DNA from: JADHLJ01 sp038118725 | Lineage (GTDB): Bacteria > Pseudomonadota > Alphaproteobacteria > Thalassobaculales > Thalassobaculaceae | Direction: 5' to 3' | Length of the DNA stretch: 9,478 nt | Assembly: GCA_038118725.1 (NCBI GenBank) | Contig: JAYOIK010000122.1 | Location: 1-9,478, forward strand | Shown: piece by piece, positions 1-8,087 of the stretch | Layout of the letters: the number at the start of each line of letters is the position of its first letter | Position numbering within the stretch: the stretch's first letter is position 1 | Notes under the pieces: model-generated | What the model saw: only the letters and a program-made list of their open reading frames with translations | Told to the model about the DNA's origin: nothing | Databases searched by the model: none | Position numbers and translations under genes: made by a program

Positions 1-55
1 CCGCGAGGGCGGTCGCACCGTCGGCGCCGGCGTCGTCGCGAAGATCATCGAGTAA
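1..55 (+). CDS. tuf: Elongation factor Tu, C-terminal end (partial)
   Basis: Only the last 17 codons and the TAA stop (53-55) are present; base 1 is the third base of a cut codon. The visible peptide REGGRTVGAGVVAKIIE is the typical C-terminus of EF-Tu, the GTPase that delivers aminoacyl-tRNA to the ribosome. It belongs to the domain III beta-barrel, and RTVGAGVV is nearly invariant in bacteria. tRNA-Trp, secE and nusG follow, so by the usual proteobacterial order this is the tuf copy next to tRNA-Trp (often called tufB). Copy number cannot be judged here. Identity is secure despite the short fragment because motif and context agree. Confidence 0.93.
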   Translation, partial: REGGRTVGAGVVAKIIE

Positions 56-61
56 GGTTCC

Positions 62-74
62 GCTCCGGCGGAGC
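62..74 (+). other. Small hairpin between tuf and tRNA-Trp
   Basis: GCTCC (62-66) pairs with GGAGC (70-74) around a 3-nt loop. It lies 7 nt after the tuf stop and 10 nt before the tRNA 5' end. No T-run follows, so it is unlikely to be an intrinsic terminator. It could mark the tuf mRNA 3' end after the tRNA is excised from a joint tuf-tRNA transcript. The stem is short and may be chance. Confidence 0.3.
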
Positions 75-84
75 AAGGTTGCGT

Positions 85-160
85 AGGAGTGTAGCTCAAT
101 TGGTAGAGCACCGGTCTCCAAAACCGGGGGTTGCGGGTTCGATCCCTGCCACTCCTGCCA
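85..160 (+). tRNA. trnW: tRNA-Trp (anticodon CCA)
   Basis: A complete 76-nt cloverleaf reads the UGG tryptophan codon. The acceptor stem AGGAGTG (85-91) pairs with CACTCCT (150-156), followed by discriminator G157 and an encoded CCA (158-160). The D stem is GCTC/GAGC (94-97/106-109). The anticodon stem CCGGT/ACCGG (111-115/123-127) closes the loop CTCCAAA, with anticodon CCA at 118-120. The T stem GCGGG/CCTGC (133-137/145-149) has one G-T wobble and closes the loop TTCGATC. The G discriminator fits bacterial tRNA-Trp. The gene lies only 29 nt after tuf, which suggests co-transcription followed by RNase P and 3' processing. The tuf-trnW-secE-nusG order is classical in proteobacteria. Confidence 0.98.
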
Positions 161-167
161 CTTTTCG

Positions 168-191
168 GGGTTTGGGATACCAGACCCTTTT
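168..191 (+). terminator. Candidate intrinsic terminator after tRNA-Trp
   Basis: GGGTTTGG (168-175) pairs with CCAGACCC (180-187) over 8 bp, with one T-G wobble. The loop is GATA (176-179), and TTTT (188-191) follows the stem directly. Stem, tetraloop and T-run are contiguous, which is the layout of a rho-independent terminator. It sits 8 nt after the tRNA CCA and 70 nt before secE, a sensible place to end the tuf-tRNA transcript. The T-run is only four long, so termination may be partial. Confidence 0.6.
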
Positions 192-216
192 CAACGGAGC
201 CTCGCGTCCTTAGATT
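188..216 (+). promoter_or_regulatory. Weak sigma70-like promoter candidate for secE-nusG
   Basis: TTTTCA (188-193) matches the -35 consensus at four of six positions. After a 17-nt spacer, TAGATT (211-216) matches the -10 consensus at four of six. It lies just downstream of the putative terminator and about 45 nt upstream of the secE start, where a promoter would be needed if transcription ends at 191. The match is poor and alphaproteobacterial promoters are hard to call by eye, so this is a placement hypothesis only. Confidence 0.22.
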
Positions 217-261
217 AGCGGGTCGCGCTGGGCGGGTTCCGGCACTTTAGAACGGTTTGAC

Positions 262-459
262 ATGGCCAAAGTTTCACCAGCCCAGTTTGTGCGCCAAGTG
301 CGCCAGGAGGTGACCAAGGTTTCCTGGTCGAGCCGGAAGGAGACCGGTATCGGGACGCTGATGGTTTTCATCATGGTGTTCCTGGCCGCGATCTTCTTTT
401 TCCTGGTTGATCTGGCGCTTTCCTGGGGCGTTCAGAAAATCCTCGGATTGGGGGGCTGA
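262..459 (+). CDS. secE: Preprotein translocase subunit SecE
   Basis: SecE is the small essential subunit that clamps SecY in the SecYEG protein-export channel of the inner membrane. The 65-residue product has the short single-span form typical of alphaproteobacteria. A cytoplasmic amphipathic segment (about residues 6-28, VRQEVTKVSWSSRKETG) is followed by one hydrophobic span (about 32-54) and a short glycine-rich tail. The family motif usually reads K-V-x-W-P-[ST]; here the proline after Trp22 is serine. The ATG at 262 is the only start giving the family length, but no clear Shine-Dalgarno precedes it (GAACGG at 250-255 is the nearest purine patch). nusG starts 4 nt after the TGA, so the two are almost certainly translated from one transcript. 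Confidence 0.96.
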   Translation: MAKVSPAQFVRQVRQEVTKVSWSSRKETGIGTLMVFIMVFLAAIFFFLVDLALSWGVQKILGLGG

Positions 460-463
460 GCAC

Positions 464-994
464 ATGGCCATGCGTTGGTACGTGGTTCACGTCTATTCCG
501 GCTTCGAGAAAAAGGTCGCGCAAAGCATCCGCGAGCAGGCCAAGTCGCACGACATGGAGGATCTCATCGAGGAGATCCTGGTGCCGACCGAGGAAGTCGT
601 GGAGATGCGGCGTGGCGCCAAGGTGAGCACCGAGCGCAAGTTCTTCCCGGGCTATATCCTGGTAAAGATGGAGATGACCAATCAGAGTTGGCATCTTGTC
701 GAGGATCAGCCAAAGGTCGCGGGTTTCCTGGGCGGCAAGGGCAAGCCCGTGCCGATCACCGAGGGCGAGGCGACGCGCCTGATCAAGCAGGTGGCCGAGG
801 GGGTCGAAAGGCCGAAGCCGCGGATCACATATGAAATCGGCGAGCAGGTGCGGGTGGCCGATGGTCCCTTCGCCTCGTTCAACGGCTATGTCGAGGAAGT
901 CGACGAAGAGAAAACCCGGCTCAAGGTCGCGGTTTCGATCTTCGGGCGCTCGACACCGGTTGATCTGGAATACAGCCAGGTCGAAAAGATGTAG
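464..994 (+). CDS. nusG: Transcription termination/antitermination factor NusG
   Basis: NusG binds RNA polymerase through its N-terminal domain, suppresses pausing, and links polymerase to Rho or to ribosomal protein S10 through its C-terminal KOW domain. The product is 176 residues from ATG 464 (MAMRWYVVHVYSGFEKKV), the usual alphaproteobacterial length. The NGN domain spans about residues 4-110, with the conserved RKFFPGYILVKM segment at 58-69. The KOW domain spans about 124-176 (GEQVRVADGPFASFNG...). An in-frame ATG at 407 lies inside secE and would add 19 unrelated residues, so it was rejected. ATG 470 (MRWYVV) is a possible alternative. A run of G residues at 450-455 is suitably placed as ribosome binding site for 464. 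Tandem stops TAG TAA close the gene (992-997). Confidence 0.97.
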   Translation: MAMRWYVVHVYSGFEKKVAQSIREQAKSHDMEDLIEEILVPTEEVVEMRRGAKVSTERKFFPGYILVKMEMTNQSWHLVEDQPKVAGFLGGKGKPVPITEGEATRLIKQVAEGVERPKPRITYEIGEQVRVADGPFASFNGYVEEVDEEKTRLKVAVSIFGRSTPVDLEYSQVEKM

Positions 995-1040
995 TAACCG
1001 CCGTCTCGGGTTGAGATCTCGGCGCGAGAAGGCAATCAGA

Positions 1041-1090
1041 CCAGGTGGGAGGTGCCTTCCGAAATCCCGGAAGGGTCGTGTACCACCCGG
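1041..1090 (+). promoter_or_regulatory. Putative ribosomal protein L1 operator (23S rRNA mimic) in rplK-rplA leader
   Basis: The leader RNA folds as an outer stem GGTGG/CCACC (1044-1048/1083-1087), an asymmetric internal loop (1049-1054 and 1075-1082), and a perfect 7-bp inner hairpin CCTTCCG/CGGAAGG (1055-1061/1068-1074) with loop AAATCC. The two strands around the internal loop read AGGTGGGAGG and TACCACCC. As I recall it, these match both strands of the L1-binding region of E. coli 23S rRNA (AGGUGGGAGG...UACCACCC). It is known that L1 represses its own L11 operon by binding an mRNA copy of this site. The position, 23 nt before rplK, fits translational control of rplK and the coupled rplA. 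That L1 binds here is inference. Confidence 0.78.
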
Positions 1091-1112
1091 ATCGTTGGAA
1101 AGGGTAAGTTGA

Positions 1113-1541
1113 ATGGCTAAGAAGATCGCGGGCTATATCAAGCTCGAAATCCCCGCCGGCGCGGCCAATCCGTCGCCGCCCGTGGGGCCGGCGCTGGGTC
1201 AGCGCGGGTTGAATATCATGGAATTTTGCAAGGCGTTCAACGCCGCGACCGGCAACCTGGAACAAGGCATGCCGATCCCGGTGGTGATTACCGCCTATGG
1301 GGATCGGACATTCTCGTTCATCACCAAGACCCCGCCGGCCTCGTTCCTGATCCGCAAGGCCGCCGGCATCGCCAAGGGCACGTCGACGCCGAGCCGGGAA
1401 ATCGTCGGTAGCATCACGATCGCCCAGGCGCGTGAGATCGCCGAGGTCAAAATGCCTGATCTGAACGCCGTCGACATGGATGGCGCCGTGATGATGATCA
1501 AGGGTTCCGCCCGATCGATGGGCGTGGAAGTAGTGGGGTAA
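1113..1541 (+). CDS. rplK: 50S ribosomal protein L11
   Basis: L11 binds the GTPase-associated centre of 23S rRNA at the base of the L7/L12 stalk and takes part in factor-dependent GTP hydrolysis and the stringent response. The product has 142 residues, the normal bacterial length. The N-terminal domain (about 1-70) contains NPSPPVGPALGQRGLNIMEFCKAFN (19-43), including prolines 22, 23 and 26 of the thiostrepton-binding region. The RNA-binding C-terminal domain (about 75-142) starts with KTPPASFLIRKAAG and ends with SMGVEVVG. The ATG at 1113 has an AAGGG purine patch 8 nt upstream (1100-1104). The preceding 118-nt gap contains the putative L1 operator. rplA follows after 6 nt, implying translational coupling, so L1 could control both genes. 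Confidence 0.98.
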   Translation: MAKKIAGYIKLEIPAGAANPSPPVGPALGQRGLNIMEFCKAFNAATGNLEQGMPIPVVITAYGDRTFSFITKTPPASFLIRKAAGIAKGTSTPSREIVGSITIAQAREIAEVKMPDLNAVDMDGAVMMIKGSARSMGVEVVG

Positions 1542-1547
1542 CGGATC

Positions 1548-2258
1548 ATGGCGAAAAAAGGCAAGAAGCTGGTCGAGGCCTACAAGTCCATCGACCGAAA
1601 CCAAACCGTCGAACTTCCCGCGGCCCTCAAGGTCATCAAGGAGCGCGCGAGCGGCGGTAAGTTTGATCAGACGGTCGAGATTTCGATGAATCTCGGCGTC
1701 GATCCCCGCCATGCCGATCAGATGGTGCGTGGCGTGGTCTCGTTGCCGCACGGCACCGGCAAGTCGGTCCGGGTCGCGGTATTCGCCCGCGACGCCAAGG
1801 CCGAGGAAGCCAGGGAAGCCGGCGCCGATATCGTCGGCGCGGAAGACCTTATGGAGTCGATCCAGGGCGGCATGATGGATTTCGACCGCGTCGTCGCCAC
1901 GCCGGACATGATGGCGGTTGTCGGACGGCTGGGTAAGGTGCTCGGCCCGCGCGGTCTTATGCCGAACCCGAAGCTCGGCACCGTGACGCCGGATGTCGCC
2001 GGGGCCGTGCAGGCCGCCAAGGCGGGGCAGGTGGAATTCCGGGTCGAGAAGGCCGGCATCGTGCATGGCGGCATCGGCAAGGCGAGTTTCTCCGAGGAGC
2101 AATTGGTTGAAAACGCGACGGCGTTCGTCGACGCGGTTCAGAAGGCCAAACCGACCGGCGCCAAGGGCACCTATATCAAGCGTGTCGCGGTTAGCTCGAC
2201 GCATGGTCCGGGGATTGGCGTTGAAACGTCGGCCCTGGGTACGGCGTCGACAACCTGA
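1548..2258 (+). CDS. rplA: 50S ribosomal protein L1
   Basis: L1 forms the mobile stalk on the E-site side of the large subunit and helps release deacylated tRNA. In many bacteria it also represses translation of its own operon. The product has 236 residues, close to the family norm. Domain I comes from both ends (about 1-67 and 160-236), with the inserted domain II between. Recognisable segments include KFDQTVEISMNLGVDPRHADQMVRG (38-62), LGKVLGPRGLMPNPKLGTVT (128-147) and VEFRVEKAGIVHGGIGKASF (162-181), the last two highly conserved. ATG 1548 lies 6 nt after the rplK stop. The purine-rich end of rplK (GGGG at 1535-1538) is the likely ribosome binding site. The C-terminal tail after about residue 225 is of low conservation. 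Nothing appears damaged. Confidence 0.98.
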   Translation: MAKKGKKLVEAYKSIDRNQTVELPAALKVIKERASGGKFDQTVEISMNLGVDPRHADQMVRGVVSLPHGTGKSVRVAVFARDAKAEEAREAGADIVGAEDLMESIQGGMMDFDRVVATPDMMAVVGRLGKVLGPRGLMPNPKLGTVTPDVAGAVQAAKAGQVEFRVEKAGIVHGGIGKASFSEEQLVENATAFVDAVQKAKPTGAKGTYIKRVAVSSTHGPGIGVETSALGTASTT

Positions 2259-2270
2259 CGCGAAGAGATT

Positions 2271-2294
2271 CGGCGCATCCCTGGTGGTGCGCCG
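2271..2294 (+). other. Perfect 7-bp hairpin after rplA
   Basis: CGGCGCA (2271-2277) pairs with TGCGCCG (2288-2294) around a 10-nt loop, 13 nt after the rplA stop. No T-run follows, so it is not a clear intrinsic terminator. It may protect the 3' end of the L11 operon mRNA or serve as a processing or partial attenuation element. Stem strength and position support a real structure; its role is unknown. Confidence 0.4.
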
Positions 2295-2307
2295 GATGGG
2301 GTCGACC

Positions 2308-2433
2308 CAGGTCGGCCCCGACCTGTCCGAGACCACGGGTGTCATCGGTTCCGACCGACGGCCTAAATGTGAAAGCGGCCCGTGTAGACAAGGGTAAGAA
2401 CGGAATTTCGGGTCTTGTGCCCGGCCTCCCGTT
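2308..2433 (+). promoter_or_regulatory. Putative L10 leader (autoregulatory site of rplJ-rplL)
   Basis: This is the core of the 284-nt gap between rplA and rplJ. A 7-bp hairpin CAGGTCG/CGACCTG (2308-2314/2319-2325) precedes the key stem CACGGG/CCCGTG (2334-2339/2379-2384). Inside it is TCGGT/ACCGA (2345-2349/2354-2358), capped by TCCG, a UNCG-type loop. The 5' strand AGACC (2330-2334) and the 3' strand GTGTAGAC (2382-2389) resemble the E. coli rplJ leader as I recall it (AGACCGCAGG...CCUGCGUAGAC). There an unpaired UAGAC forms the kinked site bound by L10-(L7/L12)4. ACC (2332-2334) could pair with GGT (2393-2395) to close the kink, sharing C2334 with the main stem. A further hairpin CGGG/CCCG (2409-2412/2420-2423) inside AACGG/CCGTT (2399-2403/2429-2433) follows. 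Known role of this class: stalk proteins repress rplJ translation. Confidence 0.68.
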
Positions 2434-2457
2434 TGAACTTTGGGACAGGCGAACCGT

Positions 2458-2515
2458 GTCATCGGCGACATGCCGGTGATGAGTGTGCAAGTGATCCGTT
2501 CCCCGGATGTTGGGG
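2458..2515 (+). other. Hairpins in the distal rplJ leader
   Basis: A 9-bp stem runs from 2458-2466 to 2472-2480 with loop GACAT and two G-T wobbles. After it, ATCCG/CGGAT (2494-2498/2504-2508) can form a 5-bp hairpin. That hairpin competes with CCCC/GGGG (2501-2504/2512-2515). These lie between the L10-leader-like core and the rplJ ribosome binding site (about 2530-2535), so they could relay L10 binding to translation. Whether they form in vivo is unknown. The rest of the gap (2516-2542) shows only the ribosome binding site. Confidence 0.35.
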
Positions 2516-2529
2516 GCGGGTCCGTGGAA

Positions 2530-2545
2530 GTGGAGATGATCAGTG
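2530..2545 (+). promoter_or_regulatory. rplJ ribosome binding site with GTG start
   Basis: GTGGAG (2530-2535) lies 7 nt upstream of GTG 2543. This spacing decides the start, because the nearby ATG at 2536 directly abuts the purine patch. That ATG opens only a six-codon out-of-frame stretch ending at TGA 2554-2556. GTG 2543 gives the family N-terminus MNRTEK. Confidence 0.7.
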
Positions 2546-3085
2546 AACCGAACTGAAAAGGTCGAACTGGTCGAGTCGCTTCACAAGACCTTCTCGGAAA
2601 CCGCGGTTGTCGTGGTTACCAAGCAGGTCGGCATGACGGTGGCGGAAGTTGAAGAACTCCGCGCGGCCATGCGTGAAGCGGGTACCGGCTATAAGGTGAC
2701 CAAAAATCGGCTAGCTCGTCTCGCTCTGAAAGGCACGCAGTACGAGGGTCTTGATCCGCAGTTTACCGGGCCGACGGCGATCGCGACGTCGCCGGATCCG
2801 GTTGCAACGGCCAAGGCCACCGTCGAGTTCGCCAACAAGAACGACAAGTTCAGCATTGTTGCGGGCGCTATCGGGGGCTCCATGCTCTCGCCAGCGGAGG
2901 TGAAGACTCTTTCCGAGCTTCCCTCGATCGACGAACTGCGAGCCAAATTGGTTGGATTGCTGCAAGCACCGCTCTCGAGAGTCGTGGGTGTGCTTCCGGC
3001 GCCGGCCGAAAATCTGGCGCGTGTCATGCCTGCACCGGGGACGAAGGTTGCCCGGGTGTTCGCGGCGCGTGGCCAACAGGGGTGA
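2543..3085 (+). CDS. rplJ: 50S ribosomal protein L10
   Basis: L10 is the base of the ribosomal stalk: its N-terminal domain binds 23S rRNA next to L11, and its C-terminal helix carries L7/L12 dimers that recruit translation factors. The product has 180 residues, with the family N-terminus MNRTEKVELVESLHKTF and the conserved KVTKNRLARLAL segment (51-62). The C-terminal helical region (about 130-170, ELRAKLVGLLQAPLSRVVGVL...) is where L7/L12 dimers dock. Translation starts at a GTG, not an ATG. The long structured leader upstream fits autoregulation by the L10-L7/L12 complex, as known for this operon. rplL follows after 58 nt. Synthesis of L7/L12 must exceed that of L10 severalfold, which its own strong ribosome binding site would allow. 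Confidence 0.97.
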   Translation: MNRTEKVELVESLHKTFSETAVVVVTKQVGMTVAEVEELRAAMREAGTGYKVTKNRLARLALKGTQYEGLDPQFTGPTAIATSPDPVATAKATVEFANKNDKFSIVAGAIGGSMLSPAEVKTLSELPSIDELRAKLVGLLQAPLSRVVGVLPAPAENLARVMPAPGTKVARVFAARGQQG

Positions 3086-3143
3086 GCCGTGCGGCCGCTC
3101 AAGCAAGCGACGTTCATAGCGTTCAAACGTGGAGAAGAAAGAA

Positions 3144-3533
3144 ATGGCTGATTTGGATAAGCTGGTCGACGAACTGTCGAACCTGACCGTACTCGAGGCC
3201 GCCGAGCTCTCGAAGATGCTCGAGGAAAAGTGGGGCGTTTCCGCCGCCGCCGCCGCGCCGATGGCGATGGCCATGCCCGCCGCCGCGGGTGGTGACGCTG
3301 GTGCCGCCGCCGCCGAGGAAAAGACCGACTTTGATGTTATTCTCGCCTCCGTCGGCGACAAGAAGATCAATGTCATTAAGGAAGTTCGGGGGATCACCGG
3401 GCTGGGCCTGAAGGAAGCCAAGGACCTCGTCGAGAGTGCTCCGAAGGCGATCAAGGAAGGCGCCACGAAGGACGAAGCCGAAGAGATGAAGAAGAAACTG
3501 GAAGAAGCTGGCGCCACCATCGAGCTGAAGTAG
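3144..3533 (+). CDS. rplL: 50S ribosomal protein L7/L12
   Basis: L7/L12 is the multicopy stalk protein that contacts EF-Tu, EF-G, IF2 and release factors and stimulates their GTPase activity. The product has 129 residues from ATG 3144 (MADLDKLVDELSNLTVLEAAEL). The N-terminal dimerisation and L10-binding domain spans about 1-32. An unusually Ala/Met/Gly-rich hinge spans about 33-58. The globular C-terminal domain (61-129) contains EKTDFDVIL and the factor-binding stretch KINVIKEVRGITGLGLKEAKDLVE. A GTG at 3129 would add five residues (MEKKE), but GGAG at 3131-3134 reads better as the Shine-Dalgarno for ATG 3144, 9 nt downstream. The stop is TAG at 3531-3533. The gene probably shares a transcript with rplJ, with partial read-through into rpoB. 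Confidence 0.97.
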   Translation: MADLDKLVDELSNLTVLEAAELSKMLEEKWGVSAAAAAPMAMAMPAAAGGDAGAAAAEEKTDFDVILASVGDKKINVIKEVRGITGLGLKEAKDLVESAPKAIKEGATKDEAEEMKKKLEEAGATIELK

Positions 3534-3560
3534 GCTTGGCGTTAGTCAACATCTCGGGGG

Positions 3561-3588
3561 CCGGTCACTGTTTCGCGACGGTGACCGG
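3561..3588 (+). other. 11-bp hairpin 1 in the rplL-rpoB spacer
   Basis: CCGGTCACTGT (3561-3571) pairs fully with ACGGTGACCGG (3578-3588), with one T-G wobble and a 6-nt loop (TTCGCG). It starts 27 nt after the rplL stop. The following bases are TCGCTCG, not a T-run, so it is not a canonical terminator by itself. It probably stabilises or marks the 3' end of the rplJL message. Its 3' arm can instead pair with 3616-3627. Confidence 0.7.
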
Positions 3589-3638
3589 TCGCTCGAACCG
3601 TCCGTTCTGGCCGATGGCCACCGTCGCTGACTTTTTTT
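3575..3638 (+). terminator. Possible attenuator: alternative pairing followed by T7
   Basis: GCGACGGTG (3575-3583) is perfectly complementary to CACCGTCGC (3619-3627). After one A-C mismatch, two more pairs form (3585-3586 with 3616-3617). The stem ends 4 nt before TTTTTTT (3632-3638), the only long T-run I noticed in this GC-rich window. This pairing excludes both flanking hairpins (3561-3588 and 3610-3656), so the region could switch between read-through and termination. In E. coli the same gap contains an attenuator that lowers rpoBC expression relative to rplJL. The 4-nt offset from stem to T-run makes efficient intrinsic termination uncertain. Confidence 0.4.
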
Positions 3639-3656
3639 GGCGACAGGGCCATCGGC
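3610..3656 (+). other. Extended hairpin 2 in the rplL-rpoB spacer (RNase III-like)
   Basis: GCCGATGGCC (3610-3619) pairs perfectly over 10 bp with GGCCATCGGC (3647-3656). Across a small internal loop (ACC/AG) it continues with GTCGC/GCGAC (3623-3627/3640-3644), and the apical loop holds the T7 run. The roughly 15-bp interrupted duplex resembles an RNase III substrate, and E. coli has an RNase III cleavage site in this same spacer. Cleavage here would separate rplJL mRNA from rpoBC mRNA. Pairing is directly visible; cleavage is inferred. Confidence 0.65.
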
Positions 3657-3659
3657 GAG

Positions 3660-3707
3660 AGCGGATTTTGGCGTTCCCAAGGAGGCGGGCACCGGCGCCC
3701 ATCCGCT
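3660..3707 (+). other. Possible three-way junction upstream of rpoB
   Basis: AGCGGAT (3660-3666) pairs with ATCCGCT (3701-3707). Inside are two short hairpins: TTGG/CCAA (3668-3671/3677-3680) and GGGC/GCCC (3687-3690/3697-3700). It directly follows hairpin 2 and lies about 67 nt before the rpoB start. The inner stems are only 4 bp and may be chance. The remaining spacer (3708-3774) shows nothing except the rpoB ribosome binding site. Confidence 0.3.
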
Positions 3708-3774
3708 TGGAAGCGTGGAATACCACCGGTCGGCTGTTCGACCGCGTGACACCAGAGGCAAACGAGGTCTGACC

Positions 3775-7956
<4,182 letters not shown>

Positions 7957-7961
7957 CGCCT

Positions 7962-8003
7962 GTCCGGCGCGTGCCTCGTTGAAAGACGAGGCATGGGCCG
8001 GAC
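7962..8003 (+). other. Long GAAA-capped hairpin after rpoB
   Basis: Bases 7962-7980 pair with 7985-8003 in perfect register around a GAAA tetraloop. GTCCGGC/GCCGGAC (7 bp) forms the base and TGCCTCGTT/GACGAGGCA the top. Of 19 positions only one is a mismatch (G7969-G7996) and two are G-T wobbles. It starts 5 nt after the rpoB stop and is followed by TGTCTTCC, not a T-run. It is thus more likely an mRNA-stability or RNase III-type element, or a partial pause, than a terminator, because rpoC needs read-through. Confidence 0.7.
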
Positions 8004-8021
8004 TGTCTTCCAGTTGGGGTA

Positions 8022-8074
8022 ACCCGGCTGGTCGTGGCCACGCGGGTGGTCGGACCAACGCGTCCAGCGGACGC
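8022..8074 (+). other. Hairpins upstream of the rpoC ribosome binding site
   Basis: ACCCG/CGGGT (8022-8026/8043-8047) encloses TGG/CCA (8029-8031/8038-8040), and the 10-bp palindrome CGTGGCCACG sits at 8033-8042. A compact perfect hairpin GCGTCC/GGACGC (8060-8065/8069-8074, loop AGC) ends directly at the rpoC Shine-Dalgarno AAGGAG (8075-8080). The last hairpin may keep the binding site exposed or affect ribosome loading. The first is weaker and may be chance. Confidence 0.45.
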
Positions 8075-8087
8075 AAGGAGACGCTTT

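Noticed and set aside
407..463. Upstream in-frame start for nusG inside secE
   Set aside because: It would add 19 residues not found in NusG; ATG 464 gives the standard length.
1000..1029. Inverted repeats after the nusG stop (GCCG/CGGC, TCTC/GAGA)
   Set aside because: Short interrupted stems with competing pairings and no T-run; not distinguishable from chance in GC-rich sequence.
2221..2249. TTGAAA as -35 box for an rplJ promoter inside rplA
   Set aside because: The -35 match is good, but no -10-like sequence lies at 16-18 nt spacing.
2433..2462. Promoter-like TTGAAC with TGTCAT after 18 nt before rplJ
   Set aside because: Only a partial match with a long spacer, and it overlaps the leader hairpins; transcription from here would omit the L10-leader-like core.
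921..2471. Long minus-strand open frame of 516 codons opposite rplK and rplA
   Set aside because: It lies antisense to two well-identified ribosomal protein genes, has low-complexity Arg/His/Asp-rich content and no family resemblance. It is a by-product of high GC codon use.
3091..3098. GCGGCCGC palindrome between rplJ and rplL
   Set aside because: An 8-bp GC palindrome is expected by chance at this composition; no further structure supports a function.
3129..3143. GTG start for rplL giving five extra residues
   Set aside because: The GGAG there fits better as the Shine-Dalgarno for ATG 3144, which gives the family N-terminus.
3240..3325. GCC-rich repeat in rplL
   Set aside because: It encodes the normal alanine-rich hinge of L7/L12 and is not a mobile or regulatory repeat.
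3637..3774. In-frame N-terminal extension of rpoB by 46 residues
   Set aside because: The extension is encoded by the structured spacer, has no RpoB similarity, and ATG 3775 has a good Shine-Dalgarno and the family N-terminus.
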